Assembly (NCBI GenBank): GCA_963995505.1
Contig: OZ023180.1
Location: 12,848,689 to 12,912,688, forward strand
From: Hypericum androsaemum
Taxonomy: Eukaryota > Streptophyta > Magnoliopsida > Malpighiales > Hypericaceae
Reading direction: 5' to 3'
DNA: 64,000 nucleotides
Under the pieces are notes generated by a model. The model was not told where the DNA came from. It was given only the letters and a program-made list of their open reading frames with translations, and did not search any database. Positions 45,352 to 55,961 of the stretch are shown piece after piece (position 1 is the stretch's first letter; every line of letters begins with the position of its first letter). The translations under genes were made by a program, and so were the position numbers.

Positions 45352-45583
45352 TGTAATGATCACAGGACTAAATTACAATAATAGGAGTTCTTAGGTGACT
45401 GAATTGTAATAGGACTTATGAGGTATAAATAGAGATAGGAAAGAACTCTAGGAACTATTTTAGATATTTTGACATAATTGATCCTAAGAAACAGAATGTT
45501 TCTGTTCTTCCTCTCCTTCTTCTATCTCTGTTTTCCCTCCCTCTATCTTCAATTCTTGAACCCTAATTGTCAGGTTTGTTACA
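45352..45583 (+). repeat. LTR of element I (232 bp)
   Basis: Starts TGTAATGATCACAGG after the purine tract GAAGGAGGGAG and ends GGTTTGTTACA. A TATA box GGTATAAATAGAG lies at 45422. Only one copy is present in the window. Confidence 0.65.
45422..45434 (+). promoter_or_regulatory. TATA box in LTR of element I
   Basis: GGTATAAATAGAG, at the expected place in a short LTR. Confidence 0.5.
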
Positions 45584-45997
45584 TAGACTCCATTACAGAC
45601 AAAAATTGAGTGATATCCCACATAAATTGATATTTGGATCAGCAAACTGCACTAGTCAATCTCTATCGAAATAAGCTTGTTGTTATTTCTACTTCATTCC
45701 ATTTGTGCCTAGAATTCTTGGTAAAATAACAGTTTTGGCATTGTACTGTGTTTTCCATAATCGGTGATCCCATGTCATGATCAAAAATATTTTGACAACG
45801 TGCCGTGATATTTTCTCTTTCTGGCATTCATGTTTTGCCTTTATCAAAATAGTATAAATCGGCCGTGTTCACTTATGTTAATAAAATAATAAATTTATTA
45901 AAAATTGATGTCATTCCTCTTCAAAGTCAGACACAATTTCTTTTATTAATACGAGATAGACCATTATTACATATATCCCTAACAAATAAAATGTTAT
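45584..45997 (-). other. no coding sequence; possible neprosin 3' flank
   Basis: AT-rich DNA between the LTR and the neprosin stop. No repeat pair seen. Confidence 0.4.
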
Positions 45998-46372
45998 CTA
46001 TGGTCCACAATCTCTACCTGGACCACCATAAGAAATTATGGCTCCGTCCAACGGATCAAATCCCCAATGGATTATACTATAACAATTTTCATTGTCACTA
46101 AATAATTTTGTATCTGAATAGTTGATATCAACGACACGGTAATTTTCGTTAACGGCTTGAATAGTTCGAAAAATTGAGGAAGTATTACTTTGGTGAGTAG
46201 CAAATGTTCCTCTTCCCATAGGCGGGCTAGATTGTCCAATGGGTGCATGGGTTACTCCACCAAATGAAAGAAAATTAACTCCGTCATTCAATTTGGTAAA
46301 TGATTCTTTTGGCCAGTAGCCAATATTTTGAATACCACACACCAACCACCAACTGCGCGATACTATATCCTA
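45998..46372 (-). pseudogene. neprosin-like last exon
   Basis: On the minus strand an acceptor (TTGTAG, about 46373) opens DIVSRSWWLVCG, then IQNIGYWPKESFTKLNDGVN, FLSFGGVTHAPIG, SSPPMGRGTF and ends ISYGGPGRDCGP with TAG at 45998-46000. This is the C-terminal half of the neprosin domain (WWLxxG, GYWPxELF, PPMGSG, YGGPG), a glutamic endopeptidase of secreted proteins. The exon is open and looks healthy, but upstream exons on this strand are not seen. The N-terminal exons lie on the plus strand 6.6 kb away. Confidence 0.85.
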
Positions 46373-46533
46373 CAAGATTTTAAACAAAATTAGGCAGCCA
46401 AATATGATGAGAATTACTTTATATATAAAAATATGAGAATTAGTCATTCTTCTTATTCCTAAGGATTTCTTTCTATTTCTTCTATTAGCACATCCATAAT
46501 ATCAATGCGGGAAAGAAATAATTTAAAAAATTA

Positions 46534-46833
46534 GGGCAAATTACTCTAGGGTTCCTCTATTATAGTTATATATATGATTTAGCCTCTGGATTATCAAAAT
46601 ATATTATATAGTCCTCCGTGTTTGATTTTATTATACTCTAGAGTCTCTGATGTAAGAATCAGAGATTTTCTCCAGCAAAGCCCTAATTTTTCTCCGAAGA
46701 AAATTTCCAATTCTGGCAACAAAGACCCCAGAGTATATTAAAACTAAAAACGGGGCACTTTGTAATGTATTTTGATAATCGTGGGCTAATCATAGATATA
46801 ACCATACTAGTGGGACCTTAGAGTAATTTGTCC
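46534..46833. mobile_element. MULE-type MITE (300 bp)
   Basis: The two ends are long imperfect inverted repeats of about 110 bp (left GGGCAAATTACTCTAGG; right end, reverse complement, GGACAAATTACTCTAAGG). Flanks AAAAAATTA (46525-46533) and AAAACATTA (46834-46842) match at 8 of 9 bases, the TSD length of Mutator-like elements. No coding sequence. Confidence 0.8.
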
Positions 46834-46904
46834 AAAACATTATATCTCATGTGATGTAAATAATTTATAATATATGTTTCATAATAGCGATCACACTATA
46901 AAAA

Positions 46905-47880
46905 GGGTAAATTACTCTCATGTCCCTGTAATTTGGTCACCCTCCCCTTAGGGTCCCTGGATTTTAGAAAATTATCTTTCCGTCCCTAAGTTTTGATGAT
47001 AATAGACTCTCGGGTCCCTGGAGCCAGAATATTTTATATTCTCTGGCGATACCCCACCTGAAAAGACTAAAATGTCCTCCCACTTAAAAAAAAATATCTT
47101 TCTTTCCCCTTCATCTTCTTCCTCAATTCATCCTCTTCCTCAAACTTTTAAACCTAATCAATAAACAAAAATCAACAAAACCAATGATTGAGCCATCTAA
47201 ACCTAATCAATAAACAAAAATAATAAAAAAACCAATGATCCGCCTGAGCTCCTCTGCGACATCCTTCGAGTCCGGCCGGTCGTCCATGTCCGCCGCGACC
47301 CAGCAGAATGCCAGCTCGGCCACCGCGCAGACGAGGAGGCCCAGGTCGAGGAGCTGTTGGAGCATCCCCATCTGGATCTTGGACACCACGAGATCCGCCA
47401 ACGCCACCTCCCCCTTGTCCCTGGCCCGGTGGTCAACCGCCCTAAGCCGATGAGGGTTCCTCTTCCCTCTCCGTACGAGGGTACCGATGAGGGTTCCTGG
47501 AGGAGGAAGGTGTTGGCATTGGATTTTCCCATCCACAATGTCATCGTCAAAGAGCATATCGTCGTCACTCTCCCCATGCTCCTCCCACCAGCGTCAGAAA
47601 TTGTCAACGACATCGTCATCCAGGAGCACATCGTGTCGGCATCCAGGAGCACATCGGGTTGCTTGCAATGAGGGTGAGGCCCATGTCTGCGTCATCGGTT
47701 TAAGGTTGTTCGATGAGAGGAGAAGAAATGATTCTCATAAAAAAATTAGATTTATTTTTTAGTTTGCCGTTTAAGAAAATTGGGCGGGCGTTGACTTTCG
47801 AAGATGAAAGTCGCTTGTAGAGATAGTTTTAGGGAGTGTAACGAGAAAAGTAACAAAAAATGAAGAAAGCTGTGTTATTG
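46905..47880. mobile_element. truncated MULE (possible Pack-MULE) with kinase tail
   Basis: The left end GGGTAAATTACTCTCATG resembles the TIRs at 46534 and 52394, including the phrase CCCT...GGTCCCTGG. The interior is much richer in G and C than its surroundings and carries a kinase fragment. No right TIR was found before copia element F begins, so the element is cut. Its right limit is approximate. Confidence 0.5.
47207..47440 (-). pseudogene. LRK10L/WAK-like kinase C-terminal fragment
   Basis: Minus-strand reading KGEVALADLVVSKIQMGMLQ, then VAELAFCWVAADMDDRPDSK and DVAEELRRI, ending in a stop at 47207. It matches the last part (subdomain XI) of LRK10L-type receptor-like kinases, which have VAELAFRCLQQxxDxRPSMxxVVExLR. 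Catalytic subdomains are absent and upstream sequence (to about 47650) is scrambled between frames. No intron is visible. It may have been picked up by the surrounding MULE. Confidence 0.7.
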
Positions 47881-48420
47881 AAATGTGAAATGTCCTACGG
47901 AATTAGCATTAATAATTCCAAGAGAGATGCTCAAAAAAAGAGCTTCACCAGTACCTACTTTATGTGGAATAATTCTAGCCATAGAGCTAAGGGTTACTAC
48001 AAACACCATGCTATTGAGGGAAAGAGCAAGAAGCATGCTCATGATAATGTCGATGAAGCAAGCTTGAGCTTTGACATTGATGACATGAACCTCACGGGTC
48101 TTGTGTCAAGGTGAATTTTATTGGTGGGTAGACATTGGAGCCACACACCATATTTGTGCGCACAAATGGATATTCAAGATCTATCAATTGGTGGATGATG
48201 AAAATTGCTACATGCAAATTGAAGGCAAAGGTATGGTTGTGCTCAAGGTGATCTCCAGCATGAGCTGACTGATGTGTTGCATATGCTTGAGATTCGAAGA
48301 GTCCTATCTCTGGCACTGTGCCTAACAAGAAAGAGTTTTGGCTTGAGTTTGAGTCTGAAAAGTCATTATGTTGGACGGCAAAATATTTATTGGCAAGGGT
48401 TATTTGACCAATATCTTCTA
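47880..48420 (+). pseudogene. copia gag end and protease (F)
   Basis: The knuckle is degenerate: YFMWNNSSHRAKGYYKHH in place of CFMC...C as in E, so three cysteines are lost. Protease follows with WWVDIGATHHICAHKWIF (48125-48180), where D-T-G has become D-I-G. The uninterrupted counterpart of the B insertion site, TTATGTTGGACGG, is at 48365-48377. Confidence 0.8.
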
Positions 48421-49080
48421 AAATAAGTATAATGACTTTAGCCTCCAAGGCAAGTCTAATGCTTAGATTGATAGAGGTGCAGCATGTGAAGTTAGCACTA
48501 GTACCATTGGAATAACTGTTGGGTAGTATGCAATTTTTTGCATATTCTCATGAGTTAGTAAAATTGTTGAATGGTAGATAGGTCATCTGAAATATATGTT
48601 TTTACAAAGGCTTATGTCACTAAACTTATTACCCAAATTCAACCATGATTATAAACACAAGTGTGATACTTGATCGTAGATTATACTAGATATTACTATC
48701 TCTACTTGATGAGAAGTAAAGACGAAGTAATAAAATTTTCATTCACTATAAGATTGAAGTCAAGATCCAACTCACTATAAGATTGAAGTCAAGAACCAAT
48801 TTGGGAAGAAGATCAGAAATCTTCAAAGTTGTGGGAGAAAGCTCAGCTTTCGGCTAACTATGTGCTCAATAGAGTACCACACAAAAAGTTGGATAATATA
48901 CCTTATGAATTGTGGGACGGTCCTATACCTAGCTAAAAATTCCTAAGGGGTTAGGGATATCTTTCTAAGATTCTGATCCCACCTCCTAAAAGGACTATGA
49001 TAGGACCCAAGATGATGGATTGTGTGTTTATCGGCTTTGCACAAGACATTGATATATACTAATTCCTGTAAACAAGTTAG
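48421..49080 (+). pseudogene. copia integrase remnant (F)
   Basis: Broken frames with LNRVPHKKLDNIPYELW-like sequence (about 48865-48915), the usual end of the copia integrase core, and MIGPKMMDCVFIGFAQD (about 48995). D-D-E residues are not clear. Confidence 0.7.
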
Positions 49081-49139
49081 ATAACTCTGATATCCACGTA
49101 AACACAATAATTAAAGCTAGGGACACTTCATTCTTCGAG

Positions 49140-50080
49140 GAAATATTTTCTCACAAAGCTCAAACAGAGGTTAACAGTCAACTTGACCAAAGCGGGAGCA
49201 ATGTGGGTGGACAGGAACCTCAAGATGAAGTTGAAGAACCTAGAGCGTGGGAAAAGGGCTACTAAAGAAAAGTCATTTGGATCCAATTTCCTAACTTAAA
49301 TGTTAGAAAAGGATCTGGTAACCCACAAAGAAGCTATGTCCTCTACGGACTCCACTATTTGGAAGAAAGTGGTGAATAATGAGATAGAGTCTATCTTAAA
49401 TAATCATACTTGGGAACTAGTGGATCTACATCCAGGTAGCAAACCATTAGTTCACAAGTGGATCTTGAAAAAGAAGATGAATCTGGATGGTGCAATGGAT
49501 AAATACAAGGCTAGACGTGTATAAAGGCTATAAGTAAACCGATGGTGTTCATTATTTTGATATGCATGCTCCTGTCTCCAGGAAAAACTCTATAAGGTTA
49601 GTGTTAGCCTTGTCAGCTTTGTTTAACTTAGAGATCCATCAAATGGATGTTAAAATAGCCTTTTTAACAGAATTTGGAAGAGGAGATTTATATGGAATAA
49701 CCTGAAGAGTTTGTGGTTCCGGTAAAGAACATGGTGTGTAAGCTTGTAAAATTATTGTACGTATTAAAACAAGCATCTAAGCAATGACACAAAAAGTTTG
49801 ATAGTGTAATGCTATCAAACAGTTTTTGGATAAACCAGTGTGATAAATATGTCTACATGAAAGGGGTAATAAATACTATGTGATAGTATTTCTCTATGTA
49901 GATGAGATATTAATTATGGGTAATAATGATAATATCAAAATTACCAAGTAAAAGTTATCACAAAATTTTGACATGAAAGACATGGGATAAGCTGACATAA
50001 TACTTGGGATGAAAATCACCAAGACTTTAGAAGGTTAGGCACTTTCCTAAAGTAATTATGTCTAAAAGATACGTGACAAA
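49140..50080 (+). pseudogene. copia reverse transcriptase (F)
   Basis: Open stretch 49300-49524 (HKEAMSSTDSTIWKKVVNNE; WELVDLHPGSKPLVHKWILK). The palm box reads FLYVDEILIMGNNDN (49890-49935), where the family has YVDD, so the second catalytic aspartate is glutamate. Stops occur throughout. Confidence 0.82.
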
Positions 50081-50870
50081 TTTGATAAGGATAGCAATGA
50101 TATTGCGAGAACCCTTATGGAAGTGGTGTCGAGTCTATGCAAGAGTCGTGGAGAAAGTGCACGACAACTAGATTATTCTAGAGTTATAGGCAGTCTAATG
50201 TACCCCATAGATTATACTCGATTGGATATTGCAAACATAGTAACCAGATTATCGAGATATACGAGTAGACACAATAATAAATACTGAAAAGCGATAGTTA
50301 GAGTCCTTAGATATCTAAGGTACACTACTAACTATAGATTAAACTATACGTGACATCAATCCGTTATGAAAGAGTATGAAGATGCCAACTAGATCTCGAG
50401 CGGATACATATTTACAATAAGAGGAGCAGCGATCTCGTGGAGATTGCAAACAAACTTGCATTGCTAGATCAACTATAGAATCCGAATTAATAGCATTAGA
50501 TCTAGCAGCTAAAAAAGGCAAATTGGCTTCAAAGTTTCTTTAGGATATTCTGATGCAATCAAAACCAGTATCTCCCAATAGTGTGCACTGTGATAGTTAG
50601 TCAACTATTGGAAGAGCACAAAACAATGTGTATAATAGAAAGTCTAGATATATACATCGTTGACATAAATCCGTGAGAACATTATTGAGAATGGGTGTAA
50701 TATAAATCCGTGAGAACATTATTGAGAACGGGTGTAATATCTTTGGACTACGTAAAGTTAAAAGAGAATATCGCAAATCCATTAACTAAAGGTCTAATAA
50801 GAGACAGAGTGGAGGTATTCTCTAGGGGAATGGGATTAAAGTCCACGAAATGACCTAAACCCATGATGAT
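50081..50870 (+). pseudogene. copia RNase H (F)
   Basis: The series DYSRVIGSLMYPIDYTRLDI, then STIESELIALDLAAKKG (50465-50515), RKSRYIHR and KENIANPLTKGL (50760-50800) gives the RNase H end of a copia polyprotein. A 37-bp tandem duplication (AATCCGTGAGAACATTATTG unit) lies at 50668-50740. Confidence 0.82.
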
Positions 50871-51466
50871 AACCCAACCTGGATCGTAAATCCTCATCTG
50901 CATGTTCATTGAGAAAACTGAATTGTGAGGCTAAGGTTGAAAAAAGCACTTAGGAAATTGAGTTCCTAACCTATTCCTATGATGAAAGAGTGATAGGCTT
51001 GTCCATGGGAAGGTTAAGTTTTAAGATTTTAATGATCCTTATACTTTGAGTATATATATATATATATATATAAGTGGCGTATGGCCGGATACTCCAAATA
51101 AAAGATCACCTATATCGAATGTGTAGTGGCCGCCTATATGAGATGAGTTAAATGCTAAATCTCCAAAGCATTCGATGAAGTTTACAGGGCAGTCCAGGGC
51201 CAAAATAGACAAAAACAAAAGAATTGAGTAGTGGTTTAAGAAGGAGTTATGTTAGTATATTTGTCTTGGTATAAATAAAATGCCAAATAATTCAAGGTAT
51301 CACATCCACTGGTTGGCAAGTATATCTGAAGGTATTTTACTAAGGAAGGTTCAATGCTTTCAACCATCTTTCCTGATGTAACTAATTCTAGCAAAACTCC
51401 AAGTTGCATGTAGCATTAGTAGGCTCATAAAATATCATATCAACCAATTGCATTCATGTGGGAGAT
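50871..51466 (+). other. 3' untranslated part of F
   Basis: No gene. Contains an (AT)n run at 51049-51072 and ends with GTGGGAGAT, a purine tract of copia type. Confidence 0.6.
51049..51072. repeat. (AT)n microsatellite
   Basis: About 12 AT units in the 3' region of element F. Confidence 0.95.
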
Positions 51467-52160
51467 TGTTGAAGAATTAGATTTTCAATCCACAAAGAGG
51501 TTGGCCAAACAAAGATTTATGTTGGGTTTGAGCCTAAGAGGTTAATTACAAAGAGAATTCTAATTAAATATATTCTCTTAGGAAATTTGAACTAATTGTA
51601 ATGTAGGTCACCCCAATTATTTTTGGGTGTATATGAGATCAATGTAAAACTCGTTGAGATAGTTTCGTAATGATAAATGATATTTGAAAAAAATCAATTC
51701 TCGGTATGAATGAAAAATTGGCTTCGAAGTGATAAGATTTTCCCTTACGTCATGAATTTGAAATTTTTAACTCATGTACTATTTATTTATTGACTATGGT
51801 TAATATGAAGTGTTAATGGCTATAACTGCTCATTTATTGACTACGGTTTATAGGAAGATTAATGACAGCCATTATTACTTCATAATTAAATGGTGTCTCA
51901 AATCGACCATATAAAAGAGAACCTACTCCTGCCATTTTATACGCACCAAGAAAACTCACAGAGAGTTTTCTATTCTCCTTTTCCCCTTCAGAGCATATCA
52001 TTTCATTCTTGCATAAAAGAGTCAGAGTTCTACACCACCAAAGGTTCGAAAGTTGTGCAATAGTGCTTCCTATTGTAATCGTGATTGGGCATTGTACCTT
52101 GGAAACTCTTTTATGCACGGTGGGCTGAAGCCATAAGGCAGATAATAAGAGTTTAATGGC
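51467..52160 (+). repeat. probable 3' LTR of element F
   Basis: It starts TGTTGAAGAATTAG right after the purine tract. TATA box CATATAAAAGAGA at 51908-51920. The right end is not defined since no second copy is present; 52154-52160 is a guess. A 23-bp direct repeat (AAGATGGTATTATACACTTT) at 52177 and 52233 lies just beyond. Confidence 0.55.
51908..51920 (+). promoter_or_regulatory. TATA box in LTR of F
   Basis: CATATAAAAGAGA, about 440 bp into the LTR. Confidence 0.5.
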
Positions 52161-52393
52161 ACACGTTTTGCTGTGAAAAAGATGGTATTATACACTTTAA
52201 AAAAGATTCAATCTGAAGTCCACTACCTTGGAAAAGATGGTATTATACACTTTGCTCAAAGTGTGGGTTATTCTACACTCTTATATTGCTTACGTTTTAT
52301 ATATACATATACATGTTTGAACTATAATTTGCTAATATTTCCAATAATTGAATTGCCATTGTTACTTGATTGGGAATATTTGGATAATTTTTT

Positions 52394-53698
52394 GAAAAAT
52401 TACTCTCAAGTCCCTCGAATTTGCTTAAATATACTCAAAAGTCCCTCCTGTTCACAAAATACATTCCGACGTCTCTCTGGTTTGCTTTTATTATAGTTTT
52501 GGGTTCCTGGCGCACGTTAGCAGCACTTTTTTTCATTTTTTTCAATGAAATAACCAAAATACCCTTAGAACAAAATTTTTAAAAATGCTGACATCATCAA
52601 ACAAAAATACTCTTCTTCAAAACCCACCAAAATAAGTAAAAAATAAGAAATAAACTCCACCATTCTCTGCTAGATAAGTAACAATTGGTTTGTCCACATA
52701 AAAAATTCCAAGCGAAGCTAAAACAATCTGAGATCGAAACTTTCTGGGACAAGCGAAGCGAAGCAAATTAATCTGACATGGCGTCGACGATTCGGAAGAG
52801 GAAGATCTCCTAGACGAAGAGGAGAATGACGAGGAGGAGGAGGAGAAGGTGAAGAGGAAGAGAGAAGGGAGCACGTGACCCCAACCATTACAGCTCCGAG
52901 CTCCGGCAGAGGGTCTGTTATGGGCGAAGAGGAAGAGAGGACAATTCTTGGGAAGGATGACGGCGGCGACGATGGTGCTAGACGAGGACGAGGATGGTGC
53001 TTAGAGAGGACGAGGATGATTCTAGGCGAGGACGATGGCGGTGACGACGGTGCTTGGTGAGGACAAGGTTCTTTAGCGACGATGATTGTTGGCGAGGATG
53101 AAGGCAGAGACGATGGTGCTTGGCGAGGATGAGGATGGTGCTTGGCGAGGATGAGGATCTTTCACGATGATGGTGGTGTTTGGCGAGGACGAGGGCGACG
53201 ACGATGGTGAGTCGCAGGGGGCACTGGTAGTGCTAGAATGGTTGGACAGAAGCGGGAAGACGTCGCAGGCCGGGAGGCTATCCAACGACGATGACGGTGG
53301 CGGCAATTTTGGATAGAGAGACAGATATCGGGAAGATGATCTCTTTGTATCTGTCCAACGACGACGGAAATTTCTAATTCATGTTTTAAAGCAAGAGCTT
53401 TTGAATTCGATTAATCCGATGGAGATGCCTTTTATTGTTTTTTTTGGATGTTTTTTGGTTCGGATGTTGTTTTTTTGGTATTGGTCATTCGAGAAGAAGG
53501 AATGATGTCATCAATTTTTTTTAGTTTTTTGTTCTAAGGGTATTTTTTTCTTTTTAATGACAAAAAAAGAAAAAAAGTCATTTAGGGACCCGAAAGTATA
53601 ATCAAAGCAAACTAGAGGGACTTCAGAATATATTTTGTGAACAGGAGGGACTTTTTAGTATATTTAAGCAAACCCGAGGGACTTGAAAATAATTTTCC
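52394..53698. mobile_element. Mutator-like element with long TIRs (1,305 bp)
   Basis: Ends are inverted repeats of about 115 bp (left GAAAAATTACTCTCAAGTCC; right end, reverse complement, GAAAATTATTTTCAAGTCC, both followed by CTCCTGTTCACAAAATA further in). The flanking duplication ATAATTTTTT is exact (52384-52393 and 53699-53708), 10 bp. The interior (about 52740-53350) is G/C-rich, made of GACGAGGATG-type repeats. It has no transposase, so it is non-autonomous. Confidence 0.85.
52740..53350. other. G/C-rich repetitive interior of the MULE
   Basis: Open stretches on both strands (52875-53060 plus; 53073-53306 minus) come from imperfect repeats of GGCGAGGATGAGGATGGTGC type and give Asp/Gly/Glu-rich or Ser/Pro-rich peptides. 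It may derive from a captured exon, but I cannot name a parent gene. Confidence 0.5.
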
Positions 53699-53985
53699 AT
53701 AATTTTTTTAGCATAATTACTAGAAATGGTTTATATTGCCGAATGCAATATTTATTAATATGACCTAGCCTTAAGGGGAATTATTGAAAGGCTTATTTTA
53801 TTGTGTGGCATTGTCGTTGACTTGAGACGTGATAATTTATGGTATCCCAATAATAGGTGGTTACATAACTAGTGTATGATCTTAGAAATTAAGACAGTAC
53901 GGAGTGAGTAGTAAAGATTTAGATAATATGGTCAGATTTGAAGTTTGAGCAACAAAAGTATTTTAGACCAAGTCAACTAATATTT

Positions 53986-54648
53986 TGTTGAATATTTTTA
54001 AAATAGCATAACTTTTGACTCGTTTATCTATTTTACTATTATAATATATTTTCGAAATGAAAATTTTACGATCTACATCTTTCTGGCTTGTCTGTAAAAT
54101 TCTGAAAATTTTCACGCCCATGGCCTTTGTTTCATTTTAAAATTGGTGTCCCTTGAGTTGACCCTCCCATTAGCCACCTTTGTGAATTGTTCCAGGAACT
54201 TCTTGGGTGATGAAATGGCATCACTTGGTAGTGCCAATCTCTATAAATAGCGGCTTTCATCTCCAATCCAACTTCTAATCGATCCAACCTTCATTTTCTC
54301 TCTAAGCATCATCAGATTTTTCTCATAGTGTGTTCTTGGTCGGTTCAAGGTAGTACAATCCTTGAACACGACAACGGTGTGAGGCTTCATTGTATCCTGA
54401 TGAGAAAAGTTCATTGACCCGTTGTACTCGCGGATTATCCGGAGGGTCAAACTATTTGTTTGAAAGAATCCTTAAAAGATCTTTGAAGTCAGCGACACCA
54501 AAATTGTTCTTTCATCTTCCAACCCACATTTTCCAACATATTTGAAAGCCTACTTTTACTATGGTAGGACTTTTTTGGAGGACGGGTGTTGTGAAGGAGA
54601 CAACTTAAAAGTTTTGTACTCGAAGAAAAGACATTCACCACATACAAT
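53986..54648 (+). repeat. 5' LTR of element G (663 bp)
   Basis: Begins TGTTGAATATTTTTAAAATAG. TATA box CTCTATAAATAGCGG at 54238-54252. It matches the 3' copy to CATACAAT/CATATAAT. The gag ATG is only 13 bases further on. Confidence 0.85.
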
Positions 54649-54660
54649 ATCTTTGACATA

Positions 54661-55490
54661 ATGGAGGGTGAGACTTTAATCATTACTGAAAAATCACTAC
54701 AAGTCATGAACCAGACCTTGACCCGCCTGCAACGATTTGATGGTAAAAACTTCACTGATTGGCAAGAGACAGTGAAGTTCTTCCTTATAACCATCAAGTT
54801 GTGGCATATTCTTGAAGATGGCTTGGAGGAGATCCCTGCTGCAACCGCGGAGGATAGTGACAAATTGAAGGCCAAATGCAAGAAGCGTCAAGATGAAGAT
54901 TTCATGTGTCGTGGCCACATCCTCAATGCTTTGGACACCAATGTCTACAGCGCCCACAGAAGCATCCCGACGGTAAAGGAATTATGGACCGCTCTGGACA
55001 ACAAGTACAAGATCTCTGAGGCAAGCAACAAGAAGTTCCTGATAACTTCATGGACTTTAAGATGGTTGACAGTAAGTCAATTATCGCCCAGGTCAGCAAA
55101 TTATTACTCTTCGTCAATCAACTCAAGGATGTTGTGGTATTGATCTTGTGTCTACATTCGTTGTTGGAGTAATAATCTCCCGTCTTCCTTCTTCGTGGAA
55201 TGATTACAAGAAGAAATTGAAGCATGCTAAAACTGACTATGACCTTAAAGGTTTACAGCGTCATCTTCGTATCAAAGAGGACTCTCGTAAACGAAAAAAA
55301 TGAAGGATAGTTAGCAAAATAAGAATTTTTCTAAGGCTAACAATGTTGAATTTCAGAATTCTTTAAAGCTAAAGAATGACTCTCAGTTTAAGAAGAAAAA
55401 TCATAACAAAAAGGATAAGAAGAAGGGTGATTGCTTCTGGTGTAAGAAACCCGGCCATTATGCTCATAACTGTCGTCAGGGAAAAAAATA
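54661..55490 (+). pseudogene. gag of element G
   Basis: Starts MEGETLIITEKSLQVMNQ; then LQRFDGKNFTDWQETVKFFL, HILNALDTNVYSAHRSIPTV and ELWTALDNKYKISEASNKKF, the copia Gag (UBN2) pattern. A frameshift near 55060 breaks the middle part. The zinc knuckle CFWCKKPGHYAHNC (55435-55476) is intact. Confidence 0.88.
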
Positions 55491-55960
55491 TTTGAAAAAT
55501 GAGGCAAATATGGCAGATGAAAAGGGAAAACTTGTCAATGTAGTGCAAAGTGCCAATGCCATTGTTGACAATGGTGGTGGATGGTGGTATGACACTGGTG
55601 CAACCATTCACATCTGTAAAGACAAAAATCTTTACAAGACATATGAACCAATTATCGGAGAAGAAGTCACATCAGCAAACAACTAAGGAGGCAAAGTTGT
55701 CGGCAAAGACATAGTTGAACTCCCTTTTACATCGGGAAAGATTTTGACTCTTAAAAATGTACTACATATCCCTGATATTGTTAAGAACCTTTTCTCAGGA
55801 GTCCTTATTAACAAGGCCGGATTCAAGGCTACTTTTGAGTCGGATAAGTTTGTACTGTACAAGAACGGGATATTCGTTGGACAAGGATACACTTGTAATG
55901 AGATGATTAAACTCAATTTATTGAAGAATGATTTTGCTTATATTGTTAACTCCTTTGATA
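55491..55960 (+). pseudogene. protease of element G
   Basis: WWYDTGATIHICKDKNLYK (55582-55640) keeps the catalytic D-T-G. After a TAA at 55684 it continues as ILTLKNVLHIPDIVKNLFSG and FKATFESDKFVLYKNGIFVG. The fold is intact apart from the stop. Confidence 0.85.
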
Positions 55961-55961
55961 T

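Larger units (their letters stand above)
43293..45583 (+). mobile_element. LTR element I, 3' part
   Basis: Gag-like sequence (43640-43800), two long unknown ORFs, a GAACCTTGAGGACAAGG run, a purine tract (45341-45350) and one LTR (45352-45583). No 5' LTR or pol was found. The Gag plus CTTGAGGACAAG layout is that of gypsy elements. The exact left boundary is unknown; 43293-43600 continues the sequence interrupted by C. Confidence 0.6.
47880..52160 (+). mobile_element. Ty1/copia element F (5'-truncated)
   Basis: It begins within gag near 47880 and has zinc knuckle, protease, integrase, RT, RNase H and probably a 3' LTR from 51467. It is a paralogue of E. It starts directly next to the kinase-bearing MULE fragment, and its right end is approximate. 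Many stops; inactive. Confidence 0.82.

Noticed and set aside
47235..47762. Plus-strand frames in the kinase fragment
   Set aside because: The minus strand matches a known kinase C-terminus. The plus frames are G/C-rich shadows.
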